Below are positions 17,376 to 26,569 of a stretch of DNA of 64,000 bases, piece after piece (the first letter of the stretch is position 1; every line of letters starts with the position of its first letter). Source of the stretch: an uncultured Bacilli bacterium (lineage in GTDB: Bacteria; Bacillota_I; Bacilli_A; RF39; UBA660); the NCBI GenBank assembly GCA_934120015.1, contig CAKOTD010000003.1:1-64000 (forward strand). Direction: 5' to 3'. Position numbers and translations under genes: made by a program. Under the pieces are notes generated by a model, which saw only the letters and a list, made by a program, of their open reading frames with translations, was not told the origin of the DNA and did not search any database.

Positions 17376-17395
17376 TTCATATTGAATCAAGTTTT
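17371..17395 (+). terminator. Terminator after tetR-like gene
   Basis: CTTGATTC (17371-17378) pairs with GAATCAAG (17384-17391), then TTTT. The stop codon is inside the stem. Confidence 0.75.
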
Positions 17396-17504
17396 AAATA
17401 TATATTATGTAGTATTATTAATAAAAAAATATATTGAACTTTAAAAATTTATACATTGATGTTATAATATATATATAATCTTATTATAAAAGGTAGGTGT
17501 TTTA

Positions 17505-18524
17505 ATGAAAAAGATTATTAAATTAGTGTTATTAATGGTTATATTGGGAGGATCTTATTATTATTTCAATATATATAAAAAAGAAAATATGAGTGATCTT
17601 GAAAAAATGGTTGGTAAAGAAGAGGCAACTAGGTTAGCAAGTAAGTATGATGAAGATATTGTTTATAAAATGATAAATCTTAAGGATTATGATAGTGATA
17701 AATTAGATGACTATATGGTATTTTATAATAATAATAAAGATGTAAAACTTGATAATATTATTAAGGTAGTAAATAATAATATTGATAAATTAGATGGATT
17801 TGTATATGACGATGTTGTAATTGATTTAATTGATGAAAAATACTATATTTATGATAATACAATTAGATATATGAATTATATTAACGAAAATGAGGATTTA
17901 ACTTTATCAGAAGTGGTTGCAAATGTAAATAGTAATTTGGATTATGCATTTTACACAAATACTACTAGTGTTGATATGAGTTATGATACTTTGCTGCTTG
18001 TTAATAAATATTATAAATTGGATGAAGATTATGAGCCAGAAGATTTAGTTTATATGGAAAGTCCTTATTCATATAAAGGTGGGTATGTTCGTCAAGAAGT
18101 TTATAATGCATTTAAAGATATGGTAAATGATGCTTACAAAGAAGATATTAATTTATATTCAGTTTCTCCATATAGAAGTTATCAGACTCAAAAAGGATTA
18201 TATGAGTCGTACGCTAGTGATGATGGATATGAGAGAGCGGATACTTATTCAGCAAGGGCAGGATTTTCTGAGCATCAAACAGGACTTGCAATAGATATAA
18301 ATTCTACTGATGATTCATTTGCCTATACAGAAGAAGCTAAATGGCTTAAAGAAAATGCATATAGATACGGGTTTATTTTAAGGTATCCTAAGGATAAGGA
18401 ATATATAACAGGGTATCAATTTGAACCTTGGCATTATAGGTATGTTGGTATAGATGTATCTACCAAAATTTATGAACTAGATATTACATTTGAAGAATAT
18501 TATGCATACTACATAAAAAAGTAA
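17505..18524 (+). CDS. VanY-type D-Ala-D-Ala carboxypeptidase
   Basis: A 339-aa protein with an N-terminal membrane anchor (about 5-23) and an Asp/Asn/Tyr-rich stretch to about 190. The C-terminal peptidase M15B (VanY) domain has zinc and catalytic motifs SPYRSYQTQ, SEHQTGLAIDI (about 255-265, with His and Asp ligands) and EPWHYRYV (about 307-314). It should cleave the terminal D-Ala of peptidoglycan precursors or stems outside the cell. Since dacF is broken in this genome, this unrelated metallo-enzyme could supply some of the missing activity (inference). Confidence 0.9.
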   Translation: MKKIIKLVLLMVILGGSYYYFNIYKKENMSDLEKMVGKEEATRLASKYDEDIVYKMINLKDYDSDKLDDYMVFYNNNKDVKLDNIIKVVNNNIDKLDGFVYDDVVIDLIDEKYYIYDNTIRYMNYINENEDLTLSEVVANVNSNLDYAFYTNTTSVDMSYDTLLLVNKYYKLDEDYEPEDLVYMESPYSYKGGYVRQEVYNAFKDMVNDAYKEDINLYSVSPYRSYQTQKGLYESYASDDGYERADTYSARAGFSEHQTGLAIDINSTDDSFAYTEEAKWLKENAYRYGFILRYPKDKEYITGYQFEPWHYRYVGIDVSTKIYELDITFEEYYAYYIKK

Positions 18525-18541
18525 CTATATGTTACTTTTTT
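18515..18541. terminator. Bidirectional terminator between vanY-like and sspI
   Basis: AAAAAAGTAAC (18515-18525) and GTTACTTTTTT (18531-18541) form an 11-bp stem with a five-base loop. A-tracts and T-tracts on each side allow it to serve both convergent genes. Confidence 0.85.
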
Positions 18542-18743
18542 ATAATTTTTCTTTGATTTTTCTTAGAATAAATTCTTTTTCATCAGTATTACTATTTTCC
18601 CAAAGTAATTCAAAAAATACACCCATACCGGGAAGTGTAACCTCATCTTTTTCTTCTATTGCTGAAATTATTGATGCTTTAATTTCATCTTCTTTGGCAT
18701 CTTTAAAGTTACTAATAATGTTTTTTCTTATATCTATATTCAT
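18540..18743 (-). CDS. sspI: SspI-like small acid-soluble spore protein
   Basis: The 67-aa protein matches the SspI family along its full length. It begins MNIDIRKNIISNF, has the acidic middle SIISAIEEKDE, the hallmark LPGMGVFFELLWENS (close to LPGLGVLFEVIW of B. subtilis SspI), and a charged C-terminus. An AAGGAGG site precedes the ATG at 18743. SspI is a minor spore-core protein made in the forespore, usually under SigG. Its presence is the clearest sign that the organism makes spores. The assignment rests on recall of the family pattern. Confidence 0.85.
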   Translation of the reverse strand: MNIDIRKNIISNFKDAKEDEIKASIISAIEEKDEVTLPGMGVFFELLWENSNTDEKEFILRKIKEKL

Positions 18744-18835
18744 AAAAACCTCCTTTTTATATAATGGCAGATATAATATTATTTATACAATTTACATTTT
18801 ATATAAAATTTTATATAATATATGTGGTGATTTTA

Positions 18836-20992
18836 ATGAATAACAATATAGTAAAAGAAATTAGTTTGGAACTTGGTATTAAAGAAAAAAGTACGGAAAC
18901 AGTTTTGAAATTATTAGAAGAAGGAAATACTATTCCTTTTATTGCTAGATATAGGAAAGATGCAACTGGAAATTTGGATGAGGAACAAATAAAGAAAATT
19001 AATGATGTGTATGACTATCAAGTAAATTTACTTAAAAGAAAAGAAGATGTTATTCGTCTAATAGATGAAAAAGGTTTAATGACAGATGAATTAAAAGAAA
19101 AAATATTAATGGCAAATAAATTAGTAGAAGTAGAAGATTTGTATAGACCTTATAAAGAGAAGAAAAAAACAAAAGCTACGGATGCTATCAATAATGGTTT
19201 GGAGCCTTTGGCTAAACAGATAATGTCATTTCCAACCATAGGCTCTTTGGAAGAAATTGCAAAAAAATATATAAATGAAAATGTAAAAACAACGCAAGAT
19301 GCTATAATGGGTGCAAAATTTATTATTGCTGAATGGATTAGTGACAATGCTTATTATCGTAAATGGATTAGAAATTATATATATAACAATGGTAGTCTAC
19401 TATCATCTCTTAAGAAGAATGCAGAGGATGATAATAAAATATATGAAATGTATTATAGTTATAAGGAACCAATTAAATATGTAAAACCTCATAGAGTTCT
19501 TGCAATAAATAGGGGAGAAAAAGAAAAAATATTAAATGTTAGTATTGAAATAGATGATGAGAAGATTATAGATTATTTGAAATCAAAAATTGTTAAGAAT
19601 GATTCTTCTTATGTTTGTAATGATGTTTTAGAATCAATTAAAGATAGTTATAAAAGATTATTATTTCCTTCTATTGAAAGAGAAATAAGATCTGATTTGA
19701 CTGAAAAAGCAGATGAAGTAGCAATTGATAATTTTGGTAAGAATTTGGAATCATTACTTTTGCAACCACCTATTAAGGAAAAACAGGTACTTGCTTTTGA
19801 CCCTGGGTATGTAAATGGTTGTAAATTGGCTGTAATTGATAAAACAGGTAAGTATTTGACTTCAACTATTATTAAACCATTTTGTAATAATGAAAGTTAT
19901 TTGATGCAAAGTAAGGCTATTTTAATAGATTTAATAAAAAAGTACAATATAGATATTATTGCTATAGGAAATGGTACAGCTTCCAGAGAAAGTGAAAAAT
20001 TATGTGCGGATTTAATCAAAGATAATGATTTAAAATGCAAGTATGTAATTGTTTCAGAAGCAGGGGCTTCAATATATAGTACTGAAAAAGTAGCAAGTGA
20101 TGAATTCCCTAATTTGTCACCAAATGAGCGAAGTGCTGTAAGTATTGGAAGAAGACTTCAGGATCCTCTTTCAGAACTTGTAAAAATTCCACCTGAGGGA
20201 ATTGGAGTTGGTTTATATCAACATGATGTTGCTCAAAATAAATTAAGAGATAGTCTTGATTTTGTTGTGTCTAAAGCAGTAAATAGTGTAGGGGTAAATA
20301 TTAATACTGCCTCACCATCATTATTGAAGTATGTTTCTGGAATTAATAAAAAAAATATTGAAAAAATTATTGATTATAGAAATGATAATGGGAAAATAAA
20401 TTCTAGGGAGGAGATAAAAAAAGCTAAGCTTTTAAGTGATAAGGTTTATGAACAAGCAATAGGTTTTTTAAGAATTACTGATGGAAAAAATGTCCTTGAT
20501 AGTACAGGAATTCACCCTGAAAGTTATAATGTTGTATCAAAATTATTGAATGAGTTAAATTTAACTTTAAATGATGTAGGAAGTCAAAAATTAATTGATT
20601 GTCTTGAAAATATTAATATATTAGATGAAGCAAATAAACTTGGAACAGATATTTATACATTAGAAGATGTAATAGAATCATTAAAGAAGCCAAATCGTGA
20701 TCCTCGTGATGAAATGCCTCAACCAATCTTAAAAAGTGATGTTTTAGATATATCTGACTTAACAATTGGTATGAAACTTCAGGGAACTGTTAGAAATGTT
20801 GTTGATTTTGGTGCTTTTATTGATATAGGGCTTCATAATGATGGACTTGCTCATATATCACAATTAACTGATAAATATATAAAGCATCCTAGTGAGGTTG
20901 TTAAAGTTGGAGATATTGTTGATTGTTATGTTATAGACATTTCTAAAGAAAAGGGAAAAGTTTCTTTGTCCCTTATGAAAAGAAGTTATTAG
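18836..20992 (+). CDS. tex: Tex-family RNA-binding transcription accessory protein
   Basis: A 718-aa protein with the full Tex architecture: N-terminal helical region with NTIPFIARYRKDATGNLDEE, a YqgF-like domain from about 319 (LAFDPGYVNGCKLAVID), helix-hairpin-helix motifs (VGVNINTASPSLLKYVSG), and a C-terminal S1 domain from about 641 (LQGTVRNVVDFGAFIDIG). Tex binds nucleic acids and influences transcription and stress gene expression. ATG 18836 was preferred over the open frame to 18764, because the extra 24 residues are not Tex-like and GTGGTG precedes 18836. Confidence 0.95.
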   Translation: MNNNIVKEISLELGIKEKSTETVLKLLEEGNTIPFIARYRKDATGNLDEEQIKKINDVYDYQVNLLKRKEDVIRLIDEKGLMTDELKEKILMANKLVEVEDLYRPYKEKKKTKATDAINNGLEPLAKQIMSFPTIGSLEEIAKKYINENVKTTQDAIMGAKFIIAEWISDNAYYRKWIRNYIYNNGSLLSSLKKNAEDDNKIYEMYYSYKEPIKYVKPHRVLAINRGEKEKILNVSIEIDDEKIIDYLKSKIVKNDSSYVCNDVLESIKDSYKRLLFPSIEREIRSDLTEKADEVAIDNFGKNLESLLLQPPIKEKQVLAFDPGYVNGCKLAVIDKTGKYLTSTIIKPFCNNESYLMQSKAILIDLIKKYNIDIIAIGNGTASRESEKLCADLIKDNDLKCKYVIVSEAGASIYSTEKVASDEFPNLSPNERSAVSIGRRLQDPLSELVKIPPEGIGVGLYQHDVAQNKLRDSLDFVVSKAVNSVGVNINTASPSLLKYVSGINKKNIEKIIDYRNDNGKINSREEIKKAKLLSDKVYEQAIGFLRITDGKNVLDSTGIHPESYNVVSKLLNELNLTLNDVGSQKLIDCLENINILDEANKLGTDIYTLEDVIESLKKPNRDPRDEMPQPILKSDVLDISDLTIGMKLQGTVRNVVDFGAFIDIGLHNDGLAHISQLTDKYIKHPSEVVKVGDIVDCYVIDISKEKGKVSLSLMKRSY

Positions 20993-21013
20993 AGATTCCT
21001 AATAGCTTCTTTT
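20978..21013. terminator. Bidirectional terminator inside tex and ldh ends
   Basis: A 15-bp stem, AAAAGAAGTTATTAG (20978-20992) with CTAATAGCTTCTTTT (20999-21013), spans the 4-bp overlap of the two convergent genes. The terminator is encoded within the last codons of each gene. Confidence 0.85.
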
Positions 21014-21894
21014 ATTGTACTAATTGATTTATCAAATAATAAGTTTTCATCATATGTAAGTGATACTTTTGCTATAGACTTAATACCATCTTTATTAATA
21101 ATAGCCGGTTGTCCAATAAATATATTACTACTTTTATGAAATGTAGAAACTGTTATAATACTATTTTCATCATTTAAGATGGCATTTGTAATTCTTGTTA
21201 GACACATCCCAATACCATAACAAGTAGCACCTTTCTTTTCAATAATTTCATAAGCTGCATCACGAACATCAACATAGATTTTATCCATTTCTTCTTTTGT
21301 TAAATAGTTTAATATGCTTTCTGGTCCAATTGTAGCACAACTCCAAGGAACAAACTCAGAATCACCATGTTCACCGATAACATAGGCATGGATATTTTTT
21401 GGGTTTATACCAAGTTTATCACCTAAGATATAACGTAAACGGGCTGTGTCTAAACTTGTTCCAGAGCCAATTACTTTGCATGCAGGTAAATCTGAATATT
21501 TCCATGTTAAGTATGTCATAACATCAAGGGGATTGGTGGCAACTAAAAAGATACCATTAAAATTATTTTTCATAACATTATCAACAATACTTTTAAAAAT
21601 TATACTATTCTTGTGAATTAAATCCATTCTTGTTTCACCTGGATTTTGATTTGCTCCAGCAGCAATACACACAATAGTAGCTCCATTACAATCACTATAA
21701 TCTCCTGCTTTAATCTTTATTTTTGAGGGGCCAAATGGAAGACAATGATTAAGATCCATTGCTTCACCAATGGTTTTATTTTTATTTAAATCAATAAGTA
21801 CTAATTCTTCAACTTTTGTTTTTTGATTTAGTAGGCAATATGCATAGCTCATCCCTACATTACCACAACCTATAATTACAACTTTATTACTCAT
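20989..21894 (-). CDS. ldh: L-lactate dehydrogenase
   Basis: A 301-aa NAD-dependent dehydrogenase that reduces pyruvate to lactate in fermentation. It has the Rossmann motif GCGNVGMSYA at residues 9-18, substrate-loop Arg in NPGETRMDL, and ATNPLDVMTY. GTSLDTARLRY and the active-site block GEHGDSEFVPWS follow. This combination separates LDH from malate dehydrogenase. The length is slightly under the usual 310-320 aa. The gene is read after tRNA-Lys with its own TATAAT-like box (complement near 21915-21925), and its end overlaps tex by four bases. Confidence 0.92.
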   Translation of the reverse strand: MSNKVVIIGCGNVGMSYAYCLLNQKTKVEELVLIDLNKNKTIGEAMDLNHCLPFGPSKIKIKAGDYSDCNGATIVCIAAGANQNPGETRMDLIHKNSIIFKSIVDNVMKNNFNGIFLVATNPLDVMTYLTWKYSDLPACKVIGSGTSLDTARLRYILGDKLGINPKNIHAYVIGEHGDSEFVPWSCATIGPESILNYLTKEEMDKIYVDVRDAAYEIIEKKGATCYGIGMCLTRITNAILNDENSIITVSTFHKSSNIFIGQPAIINKDGIKSIAKVSLTYDENLLFDKSISTIKEAIRNL

Positions 21895-21929
21895 AAAATC
21901 ACCTATCCTGTGAATATATTATAATAAAA

Positions 21930-21949
21930 ACGACTTTATTTCAAGTCGT
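21930..21949 (-). terminator. Terminator of tRNA-Lys transcript
   Basis: On the minus strand ACGACTT pairs with AAGTCGT around GAAATA, followed by a T-rich stretch, 12 bases after the tRNA 3' end. Confidence 0.75.
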
Positions 21950-21961
21950 TTGTTTCAAAAA

Positions 21962-22037
21962 TGGTGTCCTCTTGGGGGCTCGAACCCCAGACCCACTGAT
22001 TAAGAGTCAGTTGCTCTACCAACTGAGCTAAGAAGAC
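21962..22037 (-). tRNA. tRNA-Lys (anticodon CTT)
   Basis: A 76-base cloverleaf on the minus strand. The acceptor stem GTCTTCT pairs with AGAGGAC (one G-T). The D-arm is GCTC...GAGC and the anticodon stem ACTGA/TCAGT has loop CTCTTAA, giving anticodon CTT. The T-arm is TGGGG/CCCCA with loop TTCGAGC, the discriminator is A and the terminal CCA is encoded. It decodes AAG. Confidence 0.95.
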
Positions 22038-22189
22038 AACTTACTCATTAATTATAACATAAAATAATTATTTGTAAAACAATATTTGATAAAATAATAA
22101 AAAAATTGCCAAATTTTTGTTGATTATTGATAATTTATTGACATGTAAATATAATTATAGTAGTATTTATTATGAAAGGATGAGTTTTA

Positions 22190-24139
22190 ATGGAAGAAAA
22201 GAAAAGTTTTTTTAACAAGTTTAAGATGCCTATTATTATAGGAATAAGTGCTGTTTTAGTTATTTTAATAATCTTACTTGTAGTACTTAACAAGGGTGGT
22301 AAGAAAAATTTAGCTAAAATAGATAAAAAGGAAGATATTGCAAAGGTAAGCAATTTACTAAGTGTAAAATATGATGATATTGCATGTGTAAGTGGATGTG
22401 AATATTTTATAGCTTTATCAGGAGATGAACTAACTGGTAAAATTGATTTTTTAGACAAAAGTGGTAATAAAAAAGGTAATTTGGATTTATCAAAAATGGA
22501 TCCAAAGTTAGTAGCAACTTTAGATATTGAAGAAATGACAGATAGTTATTATATTGTAAGTTATTCTGATTTAAAGGACTTTGATACAAAATATGCTGCT
22601 TATTCATATAACGGAAAACAATTGATGACAGGAAGTGATATGGAAGCACTTACTGATAGTTATTTCCTAGTTACTATAGATGTTTTTGATACTGAAAAAG
22701 ATATAATATATACATCAAAAGGTAAAGAAGCTTATAACGATGTAAAAAGTGTATATGTATATAATAATGAATATATTACATTTAAACAAAATGATGTAAG
22801 TAAGATAGTGGATAATAATGGTAAAGAGTTATTAAGTGGTTATAAATTATCAGATGCAATTATGGATGAAAATGATAATATTAAATACCTAATTGTTAAG
22901 AGTGATAGTGATAATGTTTATAATTATTATGATATAAAGAGTAACTCTAAAAAAGGAGATGCTTTTACTAGTTATAGAAAAGATGAAAACAAAGTAATAA
23001 TTACTAAAGATGTTAATTCTGAGAGAAAACAATTTGTTTTAGATGATAATGGAATGCAAAGTGAATATAAAGATGAAGATAATGATAGTGATGTTGATGT
23101 CAAAGATAATTATTATGAAGAAGTGAAGAATAACTTTGATAGTGAAAAATATCCGGCATTTGCTAAGGTTATTAAATCTGCAGATCAAAAATATATTTTA
23201 GTAAATGGTGAAGAAAATAACTTTGGAATATTAAATGTTGATACAAGTGAATTTACTGAACTTGGTAAATATAAAGAAAATAGTAGCAAGAGATTAACTA
23301 TAACTAATTTAAATAGTTCTGATAAATCTATTAATTCAATATTTGTTATAGAATGTTCAACTTACTATTGTGATTTTGATCAACAATATGTATATGATTT
23401 TTCTACTAATAAATTATTAATTTCCCGTGGTCAGGATGAAACAAAGATTGATGATTTGTGCATATATGATGATGGATATATGGTAGTAGAAAATGAATAT
23501 TCTTCTAATGAAGACTCTAGTATGTATATTTTATATGATAAAGATATGAATAAAATCTTAGAAAGTGATGATGATATTCAACTTATTGACAAATCTTTAA
23601 AATATTATACATATATATCTTCACTATATGGTAGTGTTAATTTATATAGCGTTAAAGACAGCAAGGTTTTAAATACAAATGGTAGCAAGTTATATGATAT
23701 TGATTATATGACATTTAATGGTGAAAAGGTTTATTACTTCAATTCTGATAATAAATTAAATATTTTAAATTCTGATAATACTATTAGTAGTATTGAAGGT
23801 TCATTCAGGAAAAGTGACGATGTTGGGTTATATTTAGTAGGAAATGATGGTAAAAAATTAATATATCATAATATGCTTACTGGTCAGTCTTCTAGTTATG
23901 AACTTAAGGAAAATGAATCTAATAATAGTTCTAATGCAACAGAAATGGTTCCATATAGAAATACTTATTTTATTAATAATTCGTATGATGTTTATATGAA
24001 AGTTGTAGGTTCTAATGGAAAGGATTTAATTAATAAAAAAGGATTACAAATATATAAAATTAAGAAAAAAGATAATGGAAGTGTAGTTATATTTGTAAAA
24101 GATAAAAATGATAAAATAGGTGCTTATATAGCTGAATAA
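22190..24139 (+). CDS. Membrane-anchored extracytoplasmic protein, unknown
   Basis: The 649-aa protein has a short charged N-terminus, one strong membrane helix (about 13-36) and about 600 residues outside. The outer part is rich in Asp, Asn, Ser, Tyr and Lys, with alternating short hydrophobic strands and turns (KIVDNNGKELLSGYK, LYDKDMNKILESDDD, MVVENEY), so a beta-propeller-like or other repeated beta fold is likely. No catalytic motif is seen. A TTGACA promoter lies at about 22137-22142. It stands alone between tRNA-Lys and recG, ended by its own terminator. Confidence 0.75.
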   Translation: MEEKKSFFNKFKMPIIIGISAVLVILIILLVVLNKGGKKNLAKIDKKEDIAKVSNLLSVKYDDIACVSGCEYFIALSGDELTGKIDFLDKSGNKKGNLDLSKMDPKLVATLDIEEMTDSYYIVSYSDLKDFDTKYAAYSYNGKQLMTGSDMEALTDSYFLVTIDVFDTEKDIIYTSKGKEAYNDVKSVYVYNNEYITFKQNDVSKIVDNNGKELLSGYKLSDAIMDENDNIKYLIVKSDSDNVYNYYDIKSNSKKGDAFTSYRKDENKVIITKDVNSERKQFVLDDNGMQSEYKDEDNDSDVDVKDNYYEEVKNNFDSEKYPAFAKVIKSADQKYILVNGEENNFGILNVDTSEFTELGKYKENSSKRLTITNLNSSDKSINSIFVIECSTYYCDFDQQYVYDFSTNKLLISRGQDETKIDDLCIYDDGYMVVENEYSSNEDSSMYILYDKDMNKILESDDDIQLIDKSLKYYTYISSLYGSVNLYSVKDSKVLNTNGSKLYDIDYMTFNGEKVYYFNSDNKLNILNSDNTISSIEGSFRKSDDVGLYLVGNDGKKLIYHNMLTGQSSSYELKENESNNSSNATEMVPYRNTYFINNSYDVYMKVVGSNGKDLINKKGLQIYKIKKKDNGSVVIFVKDKNDKIGAYIAE

Positions 24140-24172
24140 AGAGAAATAGAGAATTTTATTTCTCTTATTTTT
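24139..24172 (+). terminator. Terminator before recG
   Basis: AAGAGAAATA (24139-24148) pairs with TATTTCTCTT (24157-24166), then ATTTTTTG. Confidence 0.85.
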
Positions 24173-24221
24173 TGTTGACTTACGAAAATATGTTCTATAT
24201 AATAATTATGAAGGTGATAAG

Positions 24222-26216
24222 ATGTTAGAATTAAGTGATATTAGAGGACTAGGTATTGCTGGTATAGCTAATCTAAAAAAACTAGGTATTAACAAATTAG
24301 AAGATTTAATTACATTTTATCCATATAAATATAATTTAATTAAAAGAAGTGATATTAGTAGTTTAAATCAAGATGATAAGATTATTATTGATGGGAGACT
24401 AGAAAGTATTCCAAATGTATATTTTATAAATAGAAAAATGGACAAAATGACATTTAGAATTAATACTGGAAAAGTATTAATAAGTGTTGTTATTTTTAAT
24501 AGAAGGTTTTTAAGAAATAGATTATTAGTTAATACAGAAATTACTATAATTGGCAAATATGATAAGATGCATAATACCATAGTAGCAAGTGATATAAGAT
24601 TTGGACTTCTCGGAAATGAAGCTAAAATAGAACCTGTGTATCATTTAGTATCCGGTATAACAAATAAAAAAATAGAGAATTATTTGTCACAAGTGTTTAA
24701 TAGTAATATAAATATCAAGAATAATATTCCAATTTATTTTATTCAAAAATATAATTTTCAGGATAAGATAAATACTATTAAATGCTTACATTTCCCAACT
24801 AGTTTAGATTTATTAAATAGAAGTATTGTTCAGCTAAAATATGAAGAATTATTTATATTTATGTTAAAAATGTCATATTTAAAAGATAGAAGAAAAAATC
24901 TTAATGGAATTAAAAGAGATATTTCATATAAAGATGTAGGCAAATTTATTAATTCTTTATCATTTAAATTAACAACTGATCAAACTATAGCAATAGAACA
25001 GATATACCAAGATATGATAAGTGATAAGATTATGAATAGATTGTTGCAAGGGGATGTTGGTAGTGGAAAAACTATAGTTTCCTTTTGTGCTATATACATG
25101 AATTATTTAAGCAATTATCAAAGTACTTTAATGGCTCCAACAGAAATACTTGCGGTGCAGCATTATAATAATATAAAAAAGGTATTTGAAAACTATAATA
25201 TAAAAATAGAACTTATCACTGGTAAAACAAAGATGCAGGAAAAAAGAAAAATATATGAAGAATTAGAAAGTGGAAGAATTGATGTTTTGATTGGAACCCA
25301 TGCTCTACTTAATGAAGAAATAAGGTATAAAAAGTTAGGCTTAGTTATTACTGATGAGCAACATCGCTTTGGTGTTAATCAAAGGGGAATATTAAAAGAT
25401 AAAGGAAATAATCCTGATATTTTATATATGAGTGCAACACCAATACCAAGGACGTATGCACTTACTCTATATGGTGATATGGATATATCAAATATTAAAA
25501 CTATGCCCGGTGGTAGAAAGATAGTTGAAACATATGTAAAAAAAGAAGAGGAAATAAAAGATGTGTTAATGATGATGTATGGTCAACTAAGGGAAAATCA
25601 TCAAATATATGTAGTTGCTCCATTAGTAGAAGAAAATGAAAATAATGATATGGAAAATGTTAATGATTTATATGATAAAATGAATAGAGCCTTTGGTAAA
25701 AAATATAACATTGGGATATTACATGGAAAGTTAAAAAATAGTGAAAAAGAAGATATTATGAATAGATTTAAAAATAATGAAATTCAAGTATTGGTAGCAA
25801 CTACTGTTATAGAAGTTGGCATAGATGTTGGTAATGCTACTATGATTGTTATATTTGATGCTTATAGGTTCGGATTATCTACTCTTCATCAATTAAGGGG
25901 AAGAGTTGGTAGAAATGACTTACAATCTTATTGTATATTAGTAAGTGATAGAGAAACAAAAAGATTACAAATATTAAGTGAGACTAATGATGGATTTAAG
26001 ATTAGTGAAGAGGATTTTTTATTAAGAGGTAGTGGAGATATTTTTGGTGTAAGGCAAAGTGGAGATATGAATTTTAGATTATCTAATATTAAGAAAGATT
26101 ATAAGCTACTTTTAAAGGTTAAAGATGATGTAGAATATTTTATGAATAATGAGGTTAATAAGTTTGAAAATATGTATTTTACAGAGTTGATGAATGCAAC
26201 TATTAATTTGAATTAA
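24222..26216 (+). CDS. recG: ATP-dependent DNA helicase RecG
   Basis: A 664-aa superfamily 2 helicase that remodels stalled forks and branched DNA. It has an N-terminal wedge/OB domain (from about 50), Walker A GDVGSGKT (about 278-285), TDEQHRFG (DExH-type box near 376), and SATPIPRTYALTLYGDMD. Further motifs are VVAPLVEE, LVATTVIEVGIDVGNA and QLRGRVGR. The N-terminus LSDIRGLGIAGIANLKKLGI is the usual RecG start. Slightly shorter than typical but with all helicase motifs. A TTGACT-17-TATAAT promoter precedes it. Confidence 0.95.
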   Translation: MLELSDIRGLGIAGIANLKKLGINKLEDLITFYPYKYNLIKRSDISSLNQDDKIIIDGRLESIPNVYFINRKMDKMTFRINTGKVLISVVIFNRRFLRNRLLVNTEITIIGKYDKMHNTIVASDIRFGLLGNEAKIEPVYHLVSGITNKKIENYLSQVFNSNINIKNNIPIYFIQKYNFQDKINTIKCLHFPTSLDLLNRSIVQLKYEELFIFMLKMSYLKDRRKNLNGIKRDISYKDVGKFINSLSFKLTTDQTIAIEQIYQDMISDKIMNRLLQGDVGSGKTIVSFCAIYMNYLSNYQSTLMAPTEILAVQHYNNIKKVFENYNIKIELITGKTKMQEKRKIYEELESGRIDVLIGTHALLNEEIRYKKLGLVITDEQHRFGVNQRGILKDKGNNPDILYMSATPIPRTYALTLYGDMDISNIKTMPGGRKIVETYVKKEEEIKDVLMMMYGQLRENHQIYVVAPLVEENENNDMENVNDLYDKMNRAFGKKYNIGILHGKLKNSEKEDIMNRFKNNEIQVLVATTVIEVGIDVGNATMIVIFDAYRFGLSTLHQLRGRVGRNDLQSYCILVSDRETKRLQILSETNDGFKISEEDFLLRGSGDIFGVRQSGDMNFRLSNIKKDYKLLLKVKDDVEYFMNNEVNKFENMYFTELMNATINLN

Positions 26217-26225
26217 AAATTGTTC

Positions 26226-26355
26226 TTGACAACAAATAATGTTTCAATATATAATTATAATAGCGTGATAGTAGTCACGCAGAAGTACTAACGGCTTAAT
26301 TGTTAGTACTAAAAACCCCCTGAAGGACCTCGAAAGAGGTCCATTTTGTTTGTTT
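26226..26355 (+). ncRNA. Candidate small RNA upstream of abiF
   Basis: A consensus promoter (TTGACA 26226-26231, 18 bp, TATAAT 26250-26255) drives a short region with no ORF. Its predicted transcript from about 26262 has three clean hairpins. They are GCGTGA/TCACGC (26263-26280), AGTACTAAC/GTTAGTACT (26284-26310), and GGACCTC-GAAA-GAGGTCC (26325-26342), the last followed by ATTTTGTTTGTTT as terminator. A length near 90 nt is expected. It lies just upstream of an AbiF-type HEPN gene, so an RNA antitoxin is an attractive hypothesis. It does not match tmRNA, SRP RNA or a riboswitch class that I recognise. Confidence 0.65.
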
Positions 26356-26477
26356 GAATTTAAAAAAGTTTAGAGTAGTAACATAAATAATTAAATGAAT
26401 TTGTATAAGTTTGATAAAAATTATTAAGTTTGGTATCTAAGTTGTACTTTTTAATTAAAATACCACAATCAATTGAC
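26316..26477. repeat. Direct repeat copy A flanking abiF
   Basis: About 162 bp starting CCCCCTGAAGGACCTC. It is nearly identical to 27911-28076 for the first 80 or so bases and then diverges with small indels. It includes the terminator hairpin of the upstream RNA. Confidence 0.85.
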
Positions 26478-26487
26478 TTCTGTGGTA
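26461..26487 (+). promoter_or_regulatory. Inverted repeat before abiF
   Basis: TACCACA (26461-26467) and TGTGGTA (about 26481-26487) are perfect inverse copies, about 85 bp before the abiF start. The other repeat copy does not keep this dyad. Possible operator or RNA hairpin. Confidence 0.4.
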
Positions 26488-26569
26488 AATTATTAAAATT
26501 TTATTAAATGTTCATAATATATCGGAATTATTATGATATACTATATGTACTGATAAGAAGGTGAAGTAC

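Noticed and set aside
18529..18843. Plus-strand 104-codon frame
   Set aside because: Antisense to the sspI gene, which has a family match and a ribosome site.
26226..26355. Possible tmRNA, SRP RNA or riboswitch
   Set aside because: Too short for tmRNA, no SRP Alu or GGAA core, no riboswitch consensus, and the next gene is not metabolic. Kept as an unclassified RNA.
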